Assembly (NCBI GenBank): GCA_026826555.1
Contig: JAKSZT010054573.1
Location: 1,359,109 to 1,423,108 of the forward strand
From: Tolypeutes matacus
Taxonomy: Eukaryota; Chordata; Mammalia; Cingulata; Chlamyphoridae
Direction: 5' to 3'
Length of the DNA stretch: 64,000 nt
In this document: positions 32,826 to 43,846 of the stretch, in pieces
Numbering within the stretch: the first letter of the stretch is position 1
Layout of the letters: each line of letters begins with the position of its first letter
Position numbers and translations under genes: made by a program
The notes under the pieces: model-generated
Seen by the model: the letters and a program-made list of their open reading frames with translations, nothing else
Told to the model about the DNA's origin: nothing
Database searches by the model: none

Positions 32826-33808
32826 TAAGAGGAGTTCCAGGAAGATAGTGTTGGAGTAGGCAGGCAGGGCTCAACTCTCTCACAGAAATAATAGAGGAAG
32901 GGCCAAAAGCTGTCCGAGGGACCTGCACTGTGGGTCAGCATACTAAGATAGTGCTACACTATTCCTCGAAGGGTTCGGGACAGAGGTACGAAGAACCAGA
33001 AAGAACAAATATGAGTGACCACAACCCCATGGTAGCCAGGAAGAGGTCCCCTCCCCCACCTCCAAGATATTAAGCTGGGATAAAACTCCTGGCTCACTGC
33101 AGCCACCTGAGAGGGGAACAGACATCTTCCTCCCTGTCAGCTGTTACAAGGGAAAGGGGACAGGGAGTTGGGGGTGGTTTCTCTTCAGTGAATTTGGACA
33201 GCAGAGCCTACTTTGAATCTTGGCTCTGGCCAGACCAAAACACAGGAAAGCAGAGATTGAAAGACAGACCTCCATGGAAAGATGCACTGATGAGCACCAT
33301 CTGCTGGCTGGTCTGGAAATTGCAAAGAGAAAAACTGCTTTTAGAGAAATCACACAACTCCTGGGAGAAAATCTGCACCCATTAGAGAGTCCCTGGCCCG
33401 ATTTTGATAACTTAAGCTGGGCAATTTTAAAGAGTTAGAATAAATTGAACCAAATATCAAAGAAGTGCTGTGAAAAAGAAATTGGCCATCAAAGTAAATT
33501 CACCAACTTATTCATATACATAGACATCAGTAAAAAATTACAAGCCATACTAGGAAACAGGGAGAGATGGCCCAGGCAAAGGAACAAACCAAATATCCTG
33601 AAGAGATACAGGATTTAAGACAATTCATCAATGATAATAACAACTTTCATAAATCAATTCAAAGAATTGAAAGAAAATATGACTAAAGAGATAAAGGATA
33701 TTAAGAAGATACTGGATGAGCATAAAGAACAATTAAAAAGCCTACAACAAAAAATAACAGAGCTTATGGGAAGGAAAGACACAATATATAAGATTAAGAA
33801 TACATTAG

Positions 33809-34029
33809 GGGTTGCGAATATTCTTGCTATCCTGATTTTGTGATAATCAGGGTAGACTAAACATTTGCTATATTAGAAATCATACATGTGTCCCCAGACC
33901 TAGTTTTTCTCCCTGGGTCTGGTTTTTAGAATGCTGGTGATAAACCAAGCCTGATTTATTATATGACCATCCTGTATGGGAAATGACTGTAACTCTAGGT
34001 ATCTTTGGTTAACCTTAAGAGATATAGCA
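33809..34029 (+). other. unidentified 5' part of a chimeric SINE insertion
   Basis: This 221-bp segment is neither L1 nor DAS, yet it lies inside the same pair of 13-bp TSDs (aagaatacattag at 33796-33808 and 34475-34487) as the DAS SINE that follows. It holds two hairpins: ctatcctgatt (33827-33837) pairs with aatcagggtag (33845-33855), and ccagacctag (33894-33903) pairs with ctgggtctgg (33913-33922), each allowing G-T pairing. A structured small RNA joined by template switching, or a 5' transduced flank, would explain it. I could not identify the source. Confidence 0.6.
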
Positions 34030-34474
34030 GGGAGATGGATGTGGCTCAAATGGTTGAGCGTCCATCTCCCACATGGAGGGACCTGGGTTCAATCCCCGGG
34101 ACCTCCTGGTGAAAATATAAAAAAGAAAAATATAGAAGGCGTGTGGGCCGCCAGGCCCCGTGTGCGGGTGCGCCACCCGGCCCCGCCTAGCCACGCAGCA
34201 AGATGATGACATAACAGGAGAGTGACACAAGTGAGAACCAAGACGAGATGCAGCGAAGAACCAGGAACTAAGGTGGCACATGCAGTAGGACGCCTCTCTC
34301 TCACATTGGAGTTTCCGAGGATTGAATCCCGGTGAAAACAGGAGAAGGATGAGAAGAGAGGGCAGGAAACAGACACAGAGAATTGCCCAGTGAATAGACA
34401 CAAAAACAGCAAAAATGGGGGTGGGGGTGGGGTAAAAATTGATAAAAGTAAATAAATAAATCTTTTTTTAAAAA
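34030..34474 (+). mobile_element. DAS-type SINE, dimeric, 3' part of a chimera
   Basis: The head is gggagatggatgtggctca with the B box 'gggttcaatccccgg'. A CpG-rich linker at 34138-34200 follows, then a second unit with 'aggtggcacatgcag' and 'gaggattgaatcccgg'. It ends 'aataaataaatc' plus T and A runs. The right TSD (34475-34487) matches a site at 33796, not the sequence immediately before the SINE head. The inserted unit is therefore longer than the SINE. Confidence 0.9.
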
Positions 34475-34488
34475 AAGAATACATTAGA

Positions 34489-34721
34489 GGGAAATGGATG
34501 TGGCTCAAGCGATTGAGTTCCCACCTACCACGTAGGAGGTCCTGGGTTCAGTTCCTGGTGCCTCCTGGAGAAAACAAAACAGTGACCTGATGTGATAGGC
34601 AGGTGCGGTAAGTTGACGCATCAAGATGACCCAAAAAGGAGACACAGAGGAAAGACAATGAGAGACACAACAGAACAGGGAGCTGAGGTGGCACAACTGA
34701 TTACATGCCTCTCTCCCACAT
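34489..34721 (+). mobile_element. DAS-type SINE, truncated in its second unit
   Basis: The head is gggaaatggatgtggctcaa with the B box 'gggttcagttcctgg' and the 'tgcctcctggag' linker. A second unit begins at 'gagctgaggtggcaca' and stops at 'ctctctcccacat', without a poly-A tail. L1 ORF1 sequence resumes at about 34722. The missing tail suggests a later deletion at this edge. It abuts the TSD of the previous insertion. Confidence 0.85.
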
Positions 34722-35573
34722 AAGCACAGATTTGAATTGCTCAAAGACAGAATTAGTGATTCTGAAGACAGAATATCTGAACTGGAAAAGACAGCAGAAC
34801 AGAAAAAGAAGAGACTGGAAGAAAGGTAACAGGGTCCAGGAATTGAATGGCAATGTGAAACATACAAACATATGCATTATTGGTATCCCAGAAGGAGAAG
34901 GGAATGGAAAGGGGGCAGAAAGAATATTTGAGGAAATGATGGCTGAAAACTTCCCAACCCTTATGAAAAACATAAATATCAATATCCAAGAAGGGCAACA
35001 CACCCCAAACAGAGAAAATCCAAATAGACCTACCCCAAGACAACTGCTATTCAGAATGACAAATATCAGAGATAAAGAGGATTCTGAAAGCAGCAAAAGA
35101 AAAGAAAAGCATCACATACAAGGAAACCTCGATAAGATTAAGTGCCAACCTCTCATCAGAAATCATGGAGGTGAGAAGAAAGTGGTATGATGCATTTCAG
35201 GTACTGAAAGAGAAAAACTGCCTGTCATGAATTCTGTATGTGGCAAAACAGTGATGAGTTCAGAGTCTTCACAGAGAAACAAAAACTAATAGAATATGTT
35301 ACCAAAGACCAGAATTACAAGAAATACTGAAGGGAGTGCTGAAGCCTGAAAGGAAAAAACAGGTCAAGAGACTTGGAGAATAGTGTAGAAAGGAAGATTA
35401 TTAAGAAGGATAAATTAAAGGGTAAAAAGCCAGACAATAGTAAGATATTACAACAGAAAGCCAAAGGACAAACTGGATAAAATAAGTACTGCCTTTACAG
35501 TAATATCATTGAATAACAATGACTTGAACTCCCCAATCAAAAGACCAATAGAATGGATAAAAAAAAATATGAG

Positions 35574-35747
35574 GGGAAGTGGCTGTGGCTCAATCAGTAG
35601 GGCTCCCGTTTACCATATGGGAGGCCCTGGGTTCGGTTCCCGGGGCCTCCTGGTGAAGGCAAGCCCGCCCACACGGCATGGTTGGCTGACCCAGCAAGCA
35701 CAGGCAGCAAGGGGGGGATAAATGAATAAATAAATAAAATCTTTAAA
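35574..35747 (+). mobile_element. DAS-type SINE
   Basis: The head is gggaagtggctgtggctca, the B box is in 'gggttcggttcccgg' and the tail is 'aaataaataaaatcttt' plus A. The flanking TSD is aaaaaaaatatgag (ending at 35573 and at 35761). It is the same subfamily as the copy at 10276-10483. It sits in the endonuclease part of ORF2. Confidence 0.92.
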
Positions 35748-35826
35748 AAAAAAAATATGAGCCACCTATATGTAGTCAACAAGAGACCCACCTCAGATAC
35801 AAGGATACAACCAGGTTAAAACTGAC

Positions 35827-35967
35827 GGGGGAGCGAATGTCGCTCAAGTGTTTGAGCATCTGCTTCTCACATGGGAGGGCCCAGGTTCGGTTCCCAGTGC
35901 CTCCTAAAACAAGCAGACAAAACCAAAAACAAACAAACCAAGTAAAACAAATGAAAAAACCAGCTGA
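35827..35967 (+). mobile_element. DAS-type SINE monomer
   Basis: The head is gggggagcgaatgtcgctca with the B box 'aggttcggttcccag', then 'tgcctcctaaaa' and an A-rich tail with 'aaacaaacaaacc'. It is followed directly by another SINE of a different subfamily. Confidence 0.85.
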
Positions 35968-36063
35968 GGGTAGCCGATGTGGCTCTGTGGTTGAGCGCCG
36001 GCTTCCCACATACAAGGACCTGGGTTCAATCCCCAGCCCCGGGTACCTCAAAAAAAAAAAAAA
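35968..36063 (+). mobile_element. short SINE closest to tRNA-Ala
   Basis: The A-box region reads 'gtggctctgtggttgagcgc' and the B-box region reads 'cctgggttcaatccccagc', followed by 'gggtacctca' and a run of A. Of all copies here this one most resembles a tRNA-Ala gene in both promoter boxes and their spacing. It has no long 3' body and joins the previous SINE head to tail. It is a SINE, not a tRNA gene: the acceptor end is not paired and a poly-A tail follows. Confidence 0.8.
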
Positions 36064-36399
36064 GGGGGGGGACAGGTTGGAAAATGATATCCCATGCAAA
36101 GAGTAACCAAAAAAGGACTGGAGTAGCAATACTAATATCAGACAAAATAGATTTTAATGCAAAGTTGTTATAAGCGATGAAGAAAGTCATTATGTATTAA
36201 TAAAAGTGGCAGTTAACCAAGAAGAAATAACTATGATAAATATTTATGCACCTAACCTGAGTGCCCCAAGTTACATGAGGCAAACACTGGCAAAACTTAA
36301 GGTAGAAATAGATGTCTCTACAATAATAGTTGGAGAATTCAATACACCACTCTTAGTATTGGATAGAACATCTGGGCAGAAGATAAATAAAGAAACAAA

Positions 36400-36788
36400 G
36401 GGAAGTGGATGTGACTTAGGCCATTGGGCTCCCATATACCATATGGGAGGTCCCAGGTTCTATTCCTGGGGCCTCCTGATGAATGCGAGCTGGCCTGCAT
36501 GGAGAGATGGCCCATGTGGAGATCTGGCCTGCTCAGAGAGCAGGCGCAACAAAAAGAAACAGAGGAGAAACAATAAGAGACACAACAAACCAGGGAGCTG
36601 AGGTAGCTCAAGCTATTGAGTGCTTCTCTCCCTCATGGGAGGTCCCAGGATCAGTTCCCGATACCTCCTAAAGGAAGACAAGAAGAGAAAACAAGCAAAG
36701 GGGGCACACAGCGAATGGACACAGAGAGCAGACAGTGAGCACAAAAACCACAAGGGTGTGGGGGGGATAAATAAATCTTTAAAAAAAT
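36400..36788 (+). mobile_element. DAS-type SINE, dimeric
   Basis: The first unit begins gggaagtggatgtgactta with 'caggttctattcctgg'. The second unit has 'gaggtagctcaagctattg' with 'caggatcagttcccg'. The tail is 'gataaataaatcttt' plus A. Near-identical flanks agaaacaaa (36391-36399) and agaaacaga (36789-36797) are the TSD. It interrupts the endonuclease region of ORF2. Confidence 0.9.
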
Positions 36789-39700
36789 AGAAACAGAGAG
36801 CTTGAATAATATGATAAATGAACTAGACCTAACAGACATCTATAGAGCATTGTACCCCAAAACAGCAAGATATAAATTCTCAAGTGCCCATTGATCCTTC
36901 TCCAGGGTAAACCATATGTTGAGTCAGAAGACAGATCTCAATATTTAAAAAGATTGAAATTATAGAAAACACTTACTCTGATCATTATAGAACTAAGCTG
37001 AAAATAAATAATGGATGGAAAAACAGAAATTCATAAATGTATGGAGATTAAAAACACACAATCAGTGGGTTAAAGAAGAAATTGCAAGAGAATTCAGCAA
37101 CTATCTTGAGAAGAATGAAATTGAGAACATGACATATCAAAACCCATGGGACACCGCAAAGGCAGTGCTGAGAGGGAAATTTATAGCCCTCAGTGCTTAC
37201 ATTAAAAAAGAAGAAAGAGCTAAAGCTGGAGATATAACTGCACACTTGGAGGAAGTAGAAAAAGAACAGCAAACTAATCCCAATCCAAGCCGAAGGAACA
37301 AAATAGTAAAGATCAGAATAGAAATAAATGAAATTGAGAAAAAAAAAAACAACAAAACAATAGAGAGAATCAACAAAATCAAAATTGATTCTTTGAGAAG
37401 ATCAACAAAGTTGACAAACTCTTAGCTAGACTGACAAAGAAAAAAAGAGAGAAGATGCAAAAAAAAAAAAAAAAAAAAATCAGAAATAAGATGGGGGGAC
37501 ATTACCACTGACCCTGCAGAAATAAGAGATATCATAAGAGGATACGAAGAACAACTGTATGCCAAAAAACTAGACAATGTAGACGACATGGAAAAATTCC
37601 TAGAAACACAAAAACCACCTACACTGACCCTAGAAGAAACAGAAGACCTCAACAAAGCAATCACAAGTAAAGAGATTGAAACAGTCATCAAAAATCTCCC
37701 AAAGATAAAAAGCCCAGGACCAGATGGCTTCAACAGGTGAATTCTACCAATCATTCAAAGATGATCTAATATCAGTCTTGCTCAAGCGCTTCCAAAAAAC
37801 TGAACAGGAAAGAATGCTACCAAACTCATTCTGTGATGCCAACATCACTCTAATACTAAAACCAGATAAAGACACTACGAGAAAAGAAAATTACAGACCA
37901 TATTTCTAATGAATATAGATGCAAAAATCCTCAACAAGATATTTGCAAACTGAATCCAAAAGTACATTAAAAGAATTATTCTCCATGATCAGATGGGTTT
38001 TATGCCAGGTATGCAAGGGTGGTTCAACACAGAAAACCAGTTAGTCTAATAAACCACACTGATAAATTGAAGAAGAAAAAAAACACATGATCTTCTCGAT
38101 TGATGCAGAAAAGGCATTTGATAAAATACCGCACCCTTTCGTCATGAAAACACTCTAAAAGATAGGAATAGAAGGAAGCTTTCTCAATATGGTAAAATGC
38201 ATATATGAAAAACCTACAGCTAGCATTGTACTCAATGGTGAAAGACTGAAAACTTTCCTGCTGACATCAGGAACAAGACAAGGATGCCCACTGTCACCAC
38301 TGCTATTCAATATTGTGCTAGAAGTTCCAGCTAGAGCAATTAGGCTAAAGAAATAAAAGGCATCCAAATAGGAAAAGAAGAAGTAAAACTTAGGCACTAT
38401 TCACTGATGATATGATCCTATATCTAGAAAATTCTGAAAAATCCACAACAAAGCTACTAGGACTAATAGATAAGTCCAGCAAAGTGGCAGGATACAAGAT
38501 TAATATGCAAAAATCAATAGTGTTTCCATACACTACTGATGTGCAATCTGAGGAGGAAATCAGAAAAAATAATCCTTTTATAATATTGACTAAGAGAATC
38601 AAATATTTAGGAATAAACTTAACCAAGTTTATAAAGGACTTGTATTCAGAAGACTACAAAACATTGCTAAAAGAAACTGAAGAAGACTTAAATAAATGGA
38701 AGGACATTCCATGTTCATGGATTATAAGATGAAATATCTTTAAGATGTCAGTTCTACCCAGACTGATTTACAGATTCAGTGCAATCCCAATAAAAATCCC
38801 AACAGCCTTTTTTCCAGAAATGGAAAAGCCAATTATCAAATTTATTTGGAGGTGTAATGGCCCTGAATAGCCAAAAATATCTTTAAAAAGGAGAACGAAG
38901 TTGGAGGACTCTAACTTCCTGACTTTAAAGCATATTACTTAGCTGCAGTGGTCAAAAACAGCATGGTACTGGCATACAGACAGACAGATTGACCAATGGA
39001 ACCTAATCAGGAACTCAGAAATTGACCCTCACATCTACAGTCAAGTGATTTTTGACAAGGCTGTTAAGCCCACCCAGCTGGGCCAGAAAAGTCTCATCAA
39101 CAAATGGTGCTGGGAGAACTGGATAGCCATATCCAAAGGAAAGAAAGAGGACCCCTATCTCACACTATATACAAAAATTAACTCAAAATGGATCAAAGAC
39201 CTAAATATAAAAGCGAGAACCATTAAGCTCCTAGAAGAAAATGTAGGGAAACATCTTCAATATCTTGTTGTAGGTAGTAGTTTCTTGGACCTTATACCCC
39301 AAAGCACAAGCAACAAAAGAAAAAATAGATAAATGGGACCTCCTCAAAATTTAACACTTTTGCACCTCAAAGGACTTTGTCAAAAGGGTTAAAAGGCAGC
39401 TGACTCAATGGGAGAAACTATTTGGCAATCACATATCTGATAAGGGTTTAATATCCATGATATACAAAGAGATAATACAGCTTAACAATAAAAAGACAAC
39501 CTGATTAAAAAATGGACAAAAGACTTGAAAAGGCAATTGTCCAAAGAAATACAAATGGCAAAGAAACACATGAAAAACTGTTCAACATCGCTAGCGATCA
39601 GGGAAATGCAAATCAATACTACAATAAGATATAATGTCACGGCTATTAGACTGGCTGCTATTAAAAAGTCAGAAAACTGTAATGTTGGAGAGGATGTGGA

Positions 39701-40774
39701 GAGATAGGAACACTTATTCACTGTTGGTGGGAATGTAGAATGGTACAGCCACTATGGAGGACTGTTTGGCAGTTCCTAAGGAAGTTGAATATATAGACTT
39801 GCCACGTGACCCTGCAATACCGCTACTAGGGATTTACCCAGGAGAACTGAGAGCAGTGACACGAAGAGACATCTGCACAGCGATGTTCATAGAAGCATTA
39901 TTCACGATTGCCTAAAGTTGGAAGCAACCCAGGTGTCCATCTACTGATGAATGGATAAACAAATTGTGGTGTATACACACAATGGAATATTACGCAGCAT
40001 TAAGAAACAATGAAGTTGTGAAGCATATGACAACATCGATGAACCTGGAGGACGTTATATTGAGCAAAGCAAGTCAGACACAAAAGGACAAATACTGTAT
40101 GACCGCACTATTATAAAAGAAATATATTATGTAAACTCATGGAGTTAATAATTAAAATATAGGTCACCAGAAAATAGAATGAGGATAGAGAATGGAAAGC
40201 TGAGGTTTAATCTGTGCAGAATTGGTATAAAGGTTGTTTGTAAATGTTTAGAAATGAATAGAAATGGTGAGAGCACATCATAGTATGTGTAATTATCAGA
40301 GCTATTATATGGGTATGACAGTGGTTTAAAGGGTAAGTCTAAGGTCATATATATTACTAGAAGGAAAGCCAAAAAATGTCACATGAGACTGTATAACATA
40401 GTGAAACCTCATGTAAAATACAAATATGGGTGATATTGGGTATATAAGACTGTTTTCACAAAATTTAAATCCAAATATACTACAGAGAAGGAAACAGAAT
40501 AGCAGCTATGTATGGCAGAGGAAGCACAGAGTGATTGAGAGGTAATGAGTTTTGATTCTTTGTTTTATTATTATTACTGGAATAATGAAAATGCTTTACA
40601 AATGATTGAAGTAGTGAATGATTGAAGTAGTGATTCTACTGAATAACATTGATTGTACACTTTGGATGGATTTATGCTTTATTAACATATATCGATAAAA
40701 TTAATTTCTTAAAAAAGCATTCAAAAAAAAATCAAGGGACAAAAAAAACAAAAAATAAAAAAAACATTCATAAG

Positions 40775-41080
40775 ACAAAAAATAACTGTCAAAATGAAAG
40801 AAAGAAGTCAATTCCATCTTTTATTTATGTAATCCTTGTTGTGGCTAATGGTATTTAAAAGATCTCTATAAAAGTACTCTACTTGCTTTACTGGGAAAGT
40901 AGGAGGAGAGCTACTATAATCAAATAACTAAGCTTCTTACAAATAAAATGTTATTTAAAATGAAGACCCCAAACCCTGTGAGCAGAAACAGATGTGTGGT
41001 CAGCAAAGATTACATCACCAGAGAGTGATGACTAATTATGCCTGTCACGCAAATGTTTTCATTTAGGCCTTTTAGTATTG
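40775..41080. other. unrecognised DNA after the L1
   Basis: No recognised gene or repeat. Confidence 0.35.
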
Positions 41081-41084
41081 CATA

Positions 41085-41290
41085 AGGGTTAAGAGCTGGG
41101 GTGCTGGAGAGAGATTCCTTGGTGTCAAATTCCAACCTCACCACTCATTCTTGGCTGGGGAATCTGATGTAAATTGGATAAATCATCTAAGTCTTGGTTT
41201 CCTTATCTGTAAATTGGGAGAATAAAAGATAATACCTCCCTGATAGCGTTAAGATTAGATGAGCTCATCCATGCAAACCACATTGCGGGA
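41085..41290 (+). mobile_element. MIR SINE (MIRb-like)
   Basis: The order 'agggttaagagctggggtgc', 'ttccaacctcaccactcatt', 'gtcttggtttccttatctgt' and 'gatgagctcatccatgcaaa' covers the tRNA-derived head and the core. Plus strand, nearly full length. Confidence 0.75.
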
Positions 41291-41498
41291 TAGCAATAAA
41301 TCAATGATTATTGATTAATATCAATTTTATAACTTTTCCAAAATGCTAATATTAAGCTTTGCTATTATTTGAAAATGAATCAGATTTACATATATTTATA
41401 ATTTAGTGATTATGTAAATGATGCTGTTTAAGTAAAAATACTTCAGAAAAAATATGCTAGTGTATATCCTCAAACATTCCACCATCGTAAAATAACAT

Positions 41499-41876
41499 GG
41501 GAAGCGGATGTGGCTCAACCATTTGGGTGCCTGCTTACTGCAAGGGGGTGGGGGGGTCCAGGTTCAGGTCCCGGTGCCTCCTAAAGAAGACGAGCAGATG
41601 CCCGCACCCTGCCACAGCGAGCTAGATGCCTGCACCCTGCTCGTTCTAGGCAGGCAGATGCCACAGGCCAGCAGAGGCCGCAGCCCGTGGGGAGCAGATG
41701 TGGCTCAGGCTGTTGCGCACTTGCGTCCTGTGTGGGAGGTCCCGGGTTCAGTGCCTGGTGCCTCCTCCCTCCTGGAGAAGGCGAGCAAATGATGAGCAGA
41801 CAGATGAGCCAACCATCTGGGGGAGGGAGGGATGGCTTTAAAAATAAATAAATAAATCTCTAAAAATATATATAAT
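41499..41876 (+). mobile_element. DAS-type SINE, dimeric
   Basis: The first unit begins gggaagcggatgtggctca, and its B-box region 'caggttcaggtcccgg' is preceded by a G-run insertion. The second unit begins at 'ggggagcagatgtggctca' with 'cgggttcagtgcctgg'. It ends 'aaaataaataaataaatctc'. The linker contains a duplicated 'gcagatgcc' / 'cctgcaccctgc' motif. The TSD is not clear. Confidence 0.9.
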
Positions 41877-41879
41877 ATA

Positions 41880-42145
41880 ATGATTGTTCTGATCCTCGGG
41901 AAGGGGTTTCGATCACCTCGACTGGGGCAAAACAAAATGAGTCAGTGGTAAGTTTGGGATACCACGATTCCCATTGCAATCTGTCCCTAAATTGGTTTAG
42001 GATCTTCAGGAAGTTACAAAATAACTGGAGCTCGTTTGTTATAGCGTCATATACCTACCTAGTTTGGAAAATTAGACTGGTCTATCTGGGTTCCTCGTGC
42101 TCACAGTTCCTGTAATTTCTCCGTCTTCTCCTACCGTGGGAAGTA
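41880..42145. other. unrecognised DNA
   Basis: No recognised gene or repeat. Confidence 0.35.
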
Positions 42146-42149
42146 GCAC

Positions 42150-42365
42150 CACTCCTGAGTTCATCCCTTCACATCCCAGAGAAGCCTTCTCTGATTCAGT
42201 GTTACAGTTAGCTCCTTCCTTTCTTCTCTCTCTCGTTTGCTTTATGTTTCTGATGCGGTGTCCATTCTTCTCAGAGCCTTATTCATCACCAATGTCTGGT
42301 GTTTCTTTTACAGTTGTTCTTATTTTCCATCCTTTCTTGCCACTGTCTAAGCACAATGGTATCCC
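42150..42365 (+). mobile_element. L2 LINE fragment
   Basis: The wording 'agagaagccttctctgattc', a T/C-rich middle, 'tcagagccttattcatcacc' and 'cttgccactgtctaagc' follows the L2 3' region on the plus strand. It is diverged. Confidence 0.4.
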
Positions 42366-42369
42366 CTAA

Positions 42370-43285
42370 ATTATTAAACTAGATTTCATTCCTTCAGTAA
42401 GACACCTTGATAAAGGACCTCATTCTCTCCAGACCGTGGCCAAGGCACCAAGGAGACAAGATTCATGGAAAACAATCCCTGCTGGCGGGAACCTCATTGC
42501 TGTAAACTATTACCAAACTGGAATCCATGACCACCTCCCTGCCCCCACACACACACACCCAGTGCTCATCTTAAGACCTCACTCCTTTAACTCATCTAAG
42601 AGGTTTCCGGTCAGAAGTCAACACAGGCCCAACCTCAACAATACTGCAATAACCCCACATTGTGTCCTTTCTTACCTGTGCTGTGTTTCTATTCAAGCTA
42701 TGTCCCCATTTTCTGAGGAATCCTCCTGACGCTTGTCCGCTCGTCCATACGCAGCCACCCACTCCCTGTAAAGACCTGCTCAGCCTTGATGAAGTTTGCC
42801 CAAATGCCGTTCCTGACCTCCAGCAGGGTTTATTTCTGCCAGCCCTCGGGCACATGATCATGCCGTATGTTGTAAAACCTGGACACTCTCTGCCATTCAT
42901 GCACACACCGAGCCACCACGTGTGATTGGAGGCTCCCTGTGCTGTTTCATTTTGTACCCCTCCAAACTCTGGTCCATTGCTGGGTAGATAGTAGATGGTC
43001 ATTAAAACCCCATCTGGATGAACGTACTGAGTATGTGAATCAAGCAGCCAGTGCTTTCCCTTTGATGTGACTTGGCTGAATTTCTTGTTCATGGGTGCAT
43101 GTGCCAGTGGAACATAAGAGAAGGCAGACGTGCCTTTGCAATCCAGTGATATTGACTGATTTCAGGCCAAATTATCGGAATGTTTTCTTATTCACAGGGA
43201 GAAAACATGAAAGGGTCTAACTTTTATTCCAGGCACTAGTATATATTATCAAGGGACGTGATAGCGGCCCTGAAAATTCAAATAC
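42370..43285. other. unrecognised DNA
   Basis: A 166-codon minus frame (42592-43092) is one of the longest non-repeat frames in the window. It shows no recognisable domain and an 87-codon plus frame overlaps it. I do not call a gene. Confidence 0.4.
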
Positions 43286-43290
43286 TGTAA

Positions 43291-43475
43291 GTAGTGGTTT
43301 TCAACCCAGGTTATGTTTCAGGATTAGATGTGGAATTTAGTAAAGATACTAAATTCTAGGTCACGCCTGGGACATCCTGAGGTAGAGTCCTGTGGTTCTT
43401 ATGAGTCAGTAAATGCTCCGTCTTTGAGTCTGATAAGCATCCAGGTTCACCAACCAGGCATTGAAAACACGAGTG
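43291..43475 (+). mobile_element. MER5-like hAT element
   Basis: The element begins 'gtagtggttttcaaccc', the standard hAT-Charlie end, and continues with 'ttctaggtcacgcctgggac' and 'ttgagtctgataagcatcc'. The right end is eroded. Confidence 0.45.
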
Positions 43476-43846
43476 TTTGAGGCACGTCCTGTGGGCAGAT
43501 GAAAATGATAAAATGCGAGGTATGATTGATTGAGTTGCTAACTTAATTCAGTAGTTATGATTCTGTGATGCTCAGAAGTCAACACAATCAATTTATGATA
43601 AAAAGGACAGAATCACCACATAGGAACTGTTATGTTTTCCTCAAAGTTAGATGTTGTAAGGAGCCTAAAGATGAAGATACACCCAAGTTACAGGCAGATG
43701 GTAGATAATTCTCGTTCATAAAATCATCAGTTTTCTCTGCAAGTCTTAAAGGAACCTTGATTTTAATCAAAGATTTCATGAAGTTGTGGTTTACATTTTG
43801 CAATGCTGGATATCTATCAGCCAGAGTCAGAATGTATGTTAGTATC

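Larger units (their letters stand above)
33567..35340 (+). pseudogene. L1 ORF1 remnant
   Basis: A start codon at 33567 opens a frame reading MAQAKEQTKYPEE, typical of old L1 ORF1. The frame then shifts. A second frame at 33631-33843 gives a Lys/Glu-rich coiled coil. Two DAS insertions interrupt it at 33809 and 34489. After them, a frame at 34705-35190 encodes an RRM-like domain with NICIIGIPEGEGNGKG and then AERIFEEMMAENFP, followed by the start of the C-terminal domain (TPNRENPNRPTPR). ORF1p normally forms trimers that coat L1 RNA. This copy cannot make a full protein. Confidence 0.85.
35485..40112 (+). pseudogene. L1 ORF2 remnant (endonuclease and reverse transcriptase)
   Basis: Recognisable pieces in order: an N-terminal endonuclease piece near 35510-35572; endonuclease at 36100-36400 with INIYAPN and IIVGEFNTPL, where the usual Asp of GDFN is Glu (codon 36335); the linker region at 37015-37425; RT palm with 'cccaggaccagatggc' near 37710; the active-site box FTDD at 38400-38411 in place of FADD, with an in-frame TAG at 38391; and the C-terminal Cys-rich region near 39730-39790. 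Stops, frameshifts and four SINEs destroy it. In a live L1 this protein nicks DNA and copies L1 and SINE RNA into it. Confidence 0.9.
32829..40770 (+). mobile_element. near-complete, inactive L1 LINE with six SINE insertions
   Basis: The element starts near 'gaggagttccaggaag', which fits an L1 5' UTR. It contains ORF1 and ORF2 remnants in order and a 3' UTR, and ends in an A-rich run at about 40710-40770. After removal of about 1.9 kb of SINE sequence roughly 6 kb remains, so it is close to full length. Multiple stops and frameshifts break both ORFs. A possible TSD ('tacataaga' upstream, 'ttcataaga' after the tail) is imperfect. The inactive state and the many younger insertions mean it is not recent. 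Confidence 0.9.

Noticed and set aside
34070..34110. tRNA gene from the 'ggttcaatcccc' B box
   Set aside because: It is the internal promoter of a DAS SINE. The cloverleaf stems do not close and an A tail follows the element.
34138..34200. CpG island / promoter
   Set aside because: The CpG cluster is about 60 bp long and entirely inside a DAS SINE linker.
33809..36788. Tandem repeats in this area as a CRISPR-like array
   Set aside because: The recurring blocks are independent SINE insertions with separate TSDs and different subfamilies, in a mammalian genome.
32829..40770. Active L1 element
   Set aside because: Both ORFs carry stops, frameshifts and SINE insertions, and key residues have changed (GDFN to GEFN, FADD to FTDD).
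42592..43092. 166-codon minus-strand frame as a gene
   Set aside because: No domain recognised, an overlapping plus frame exists, and composition does not differ from the flanks.
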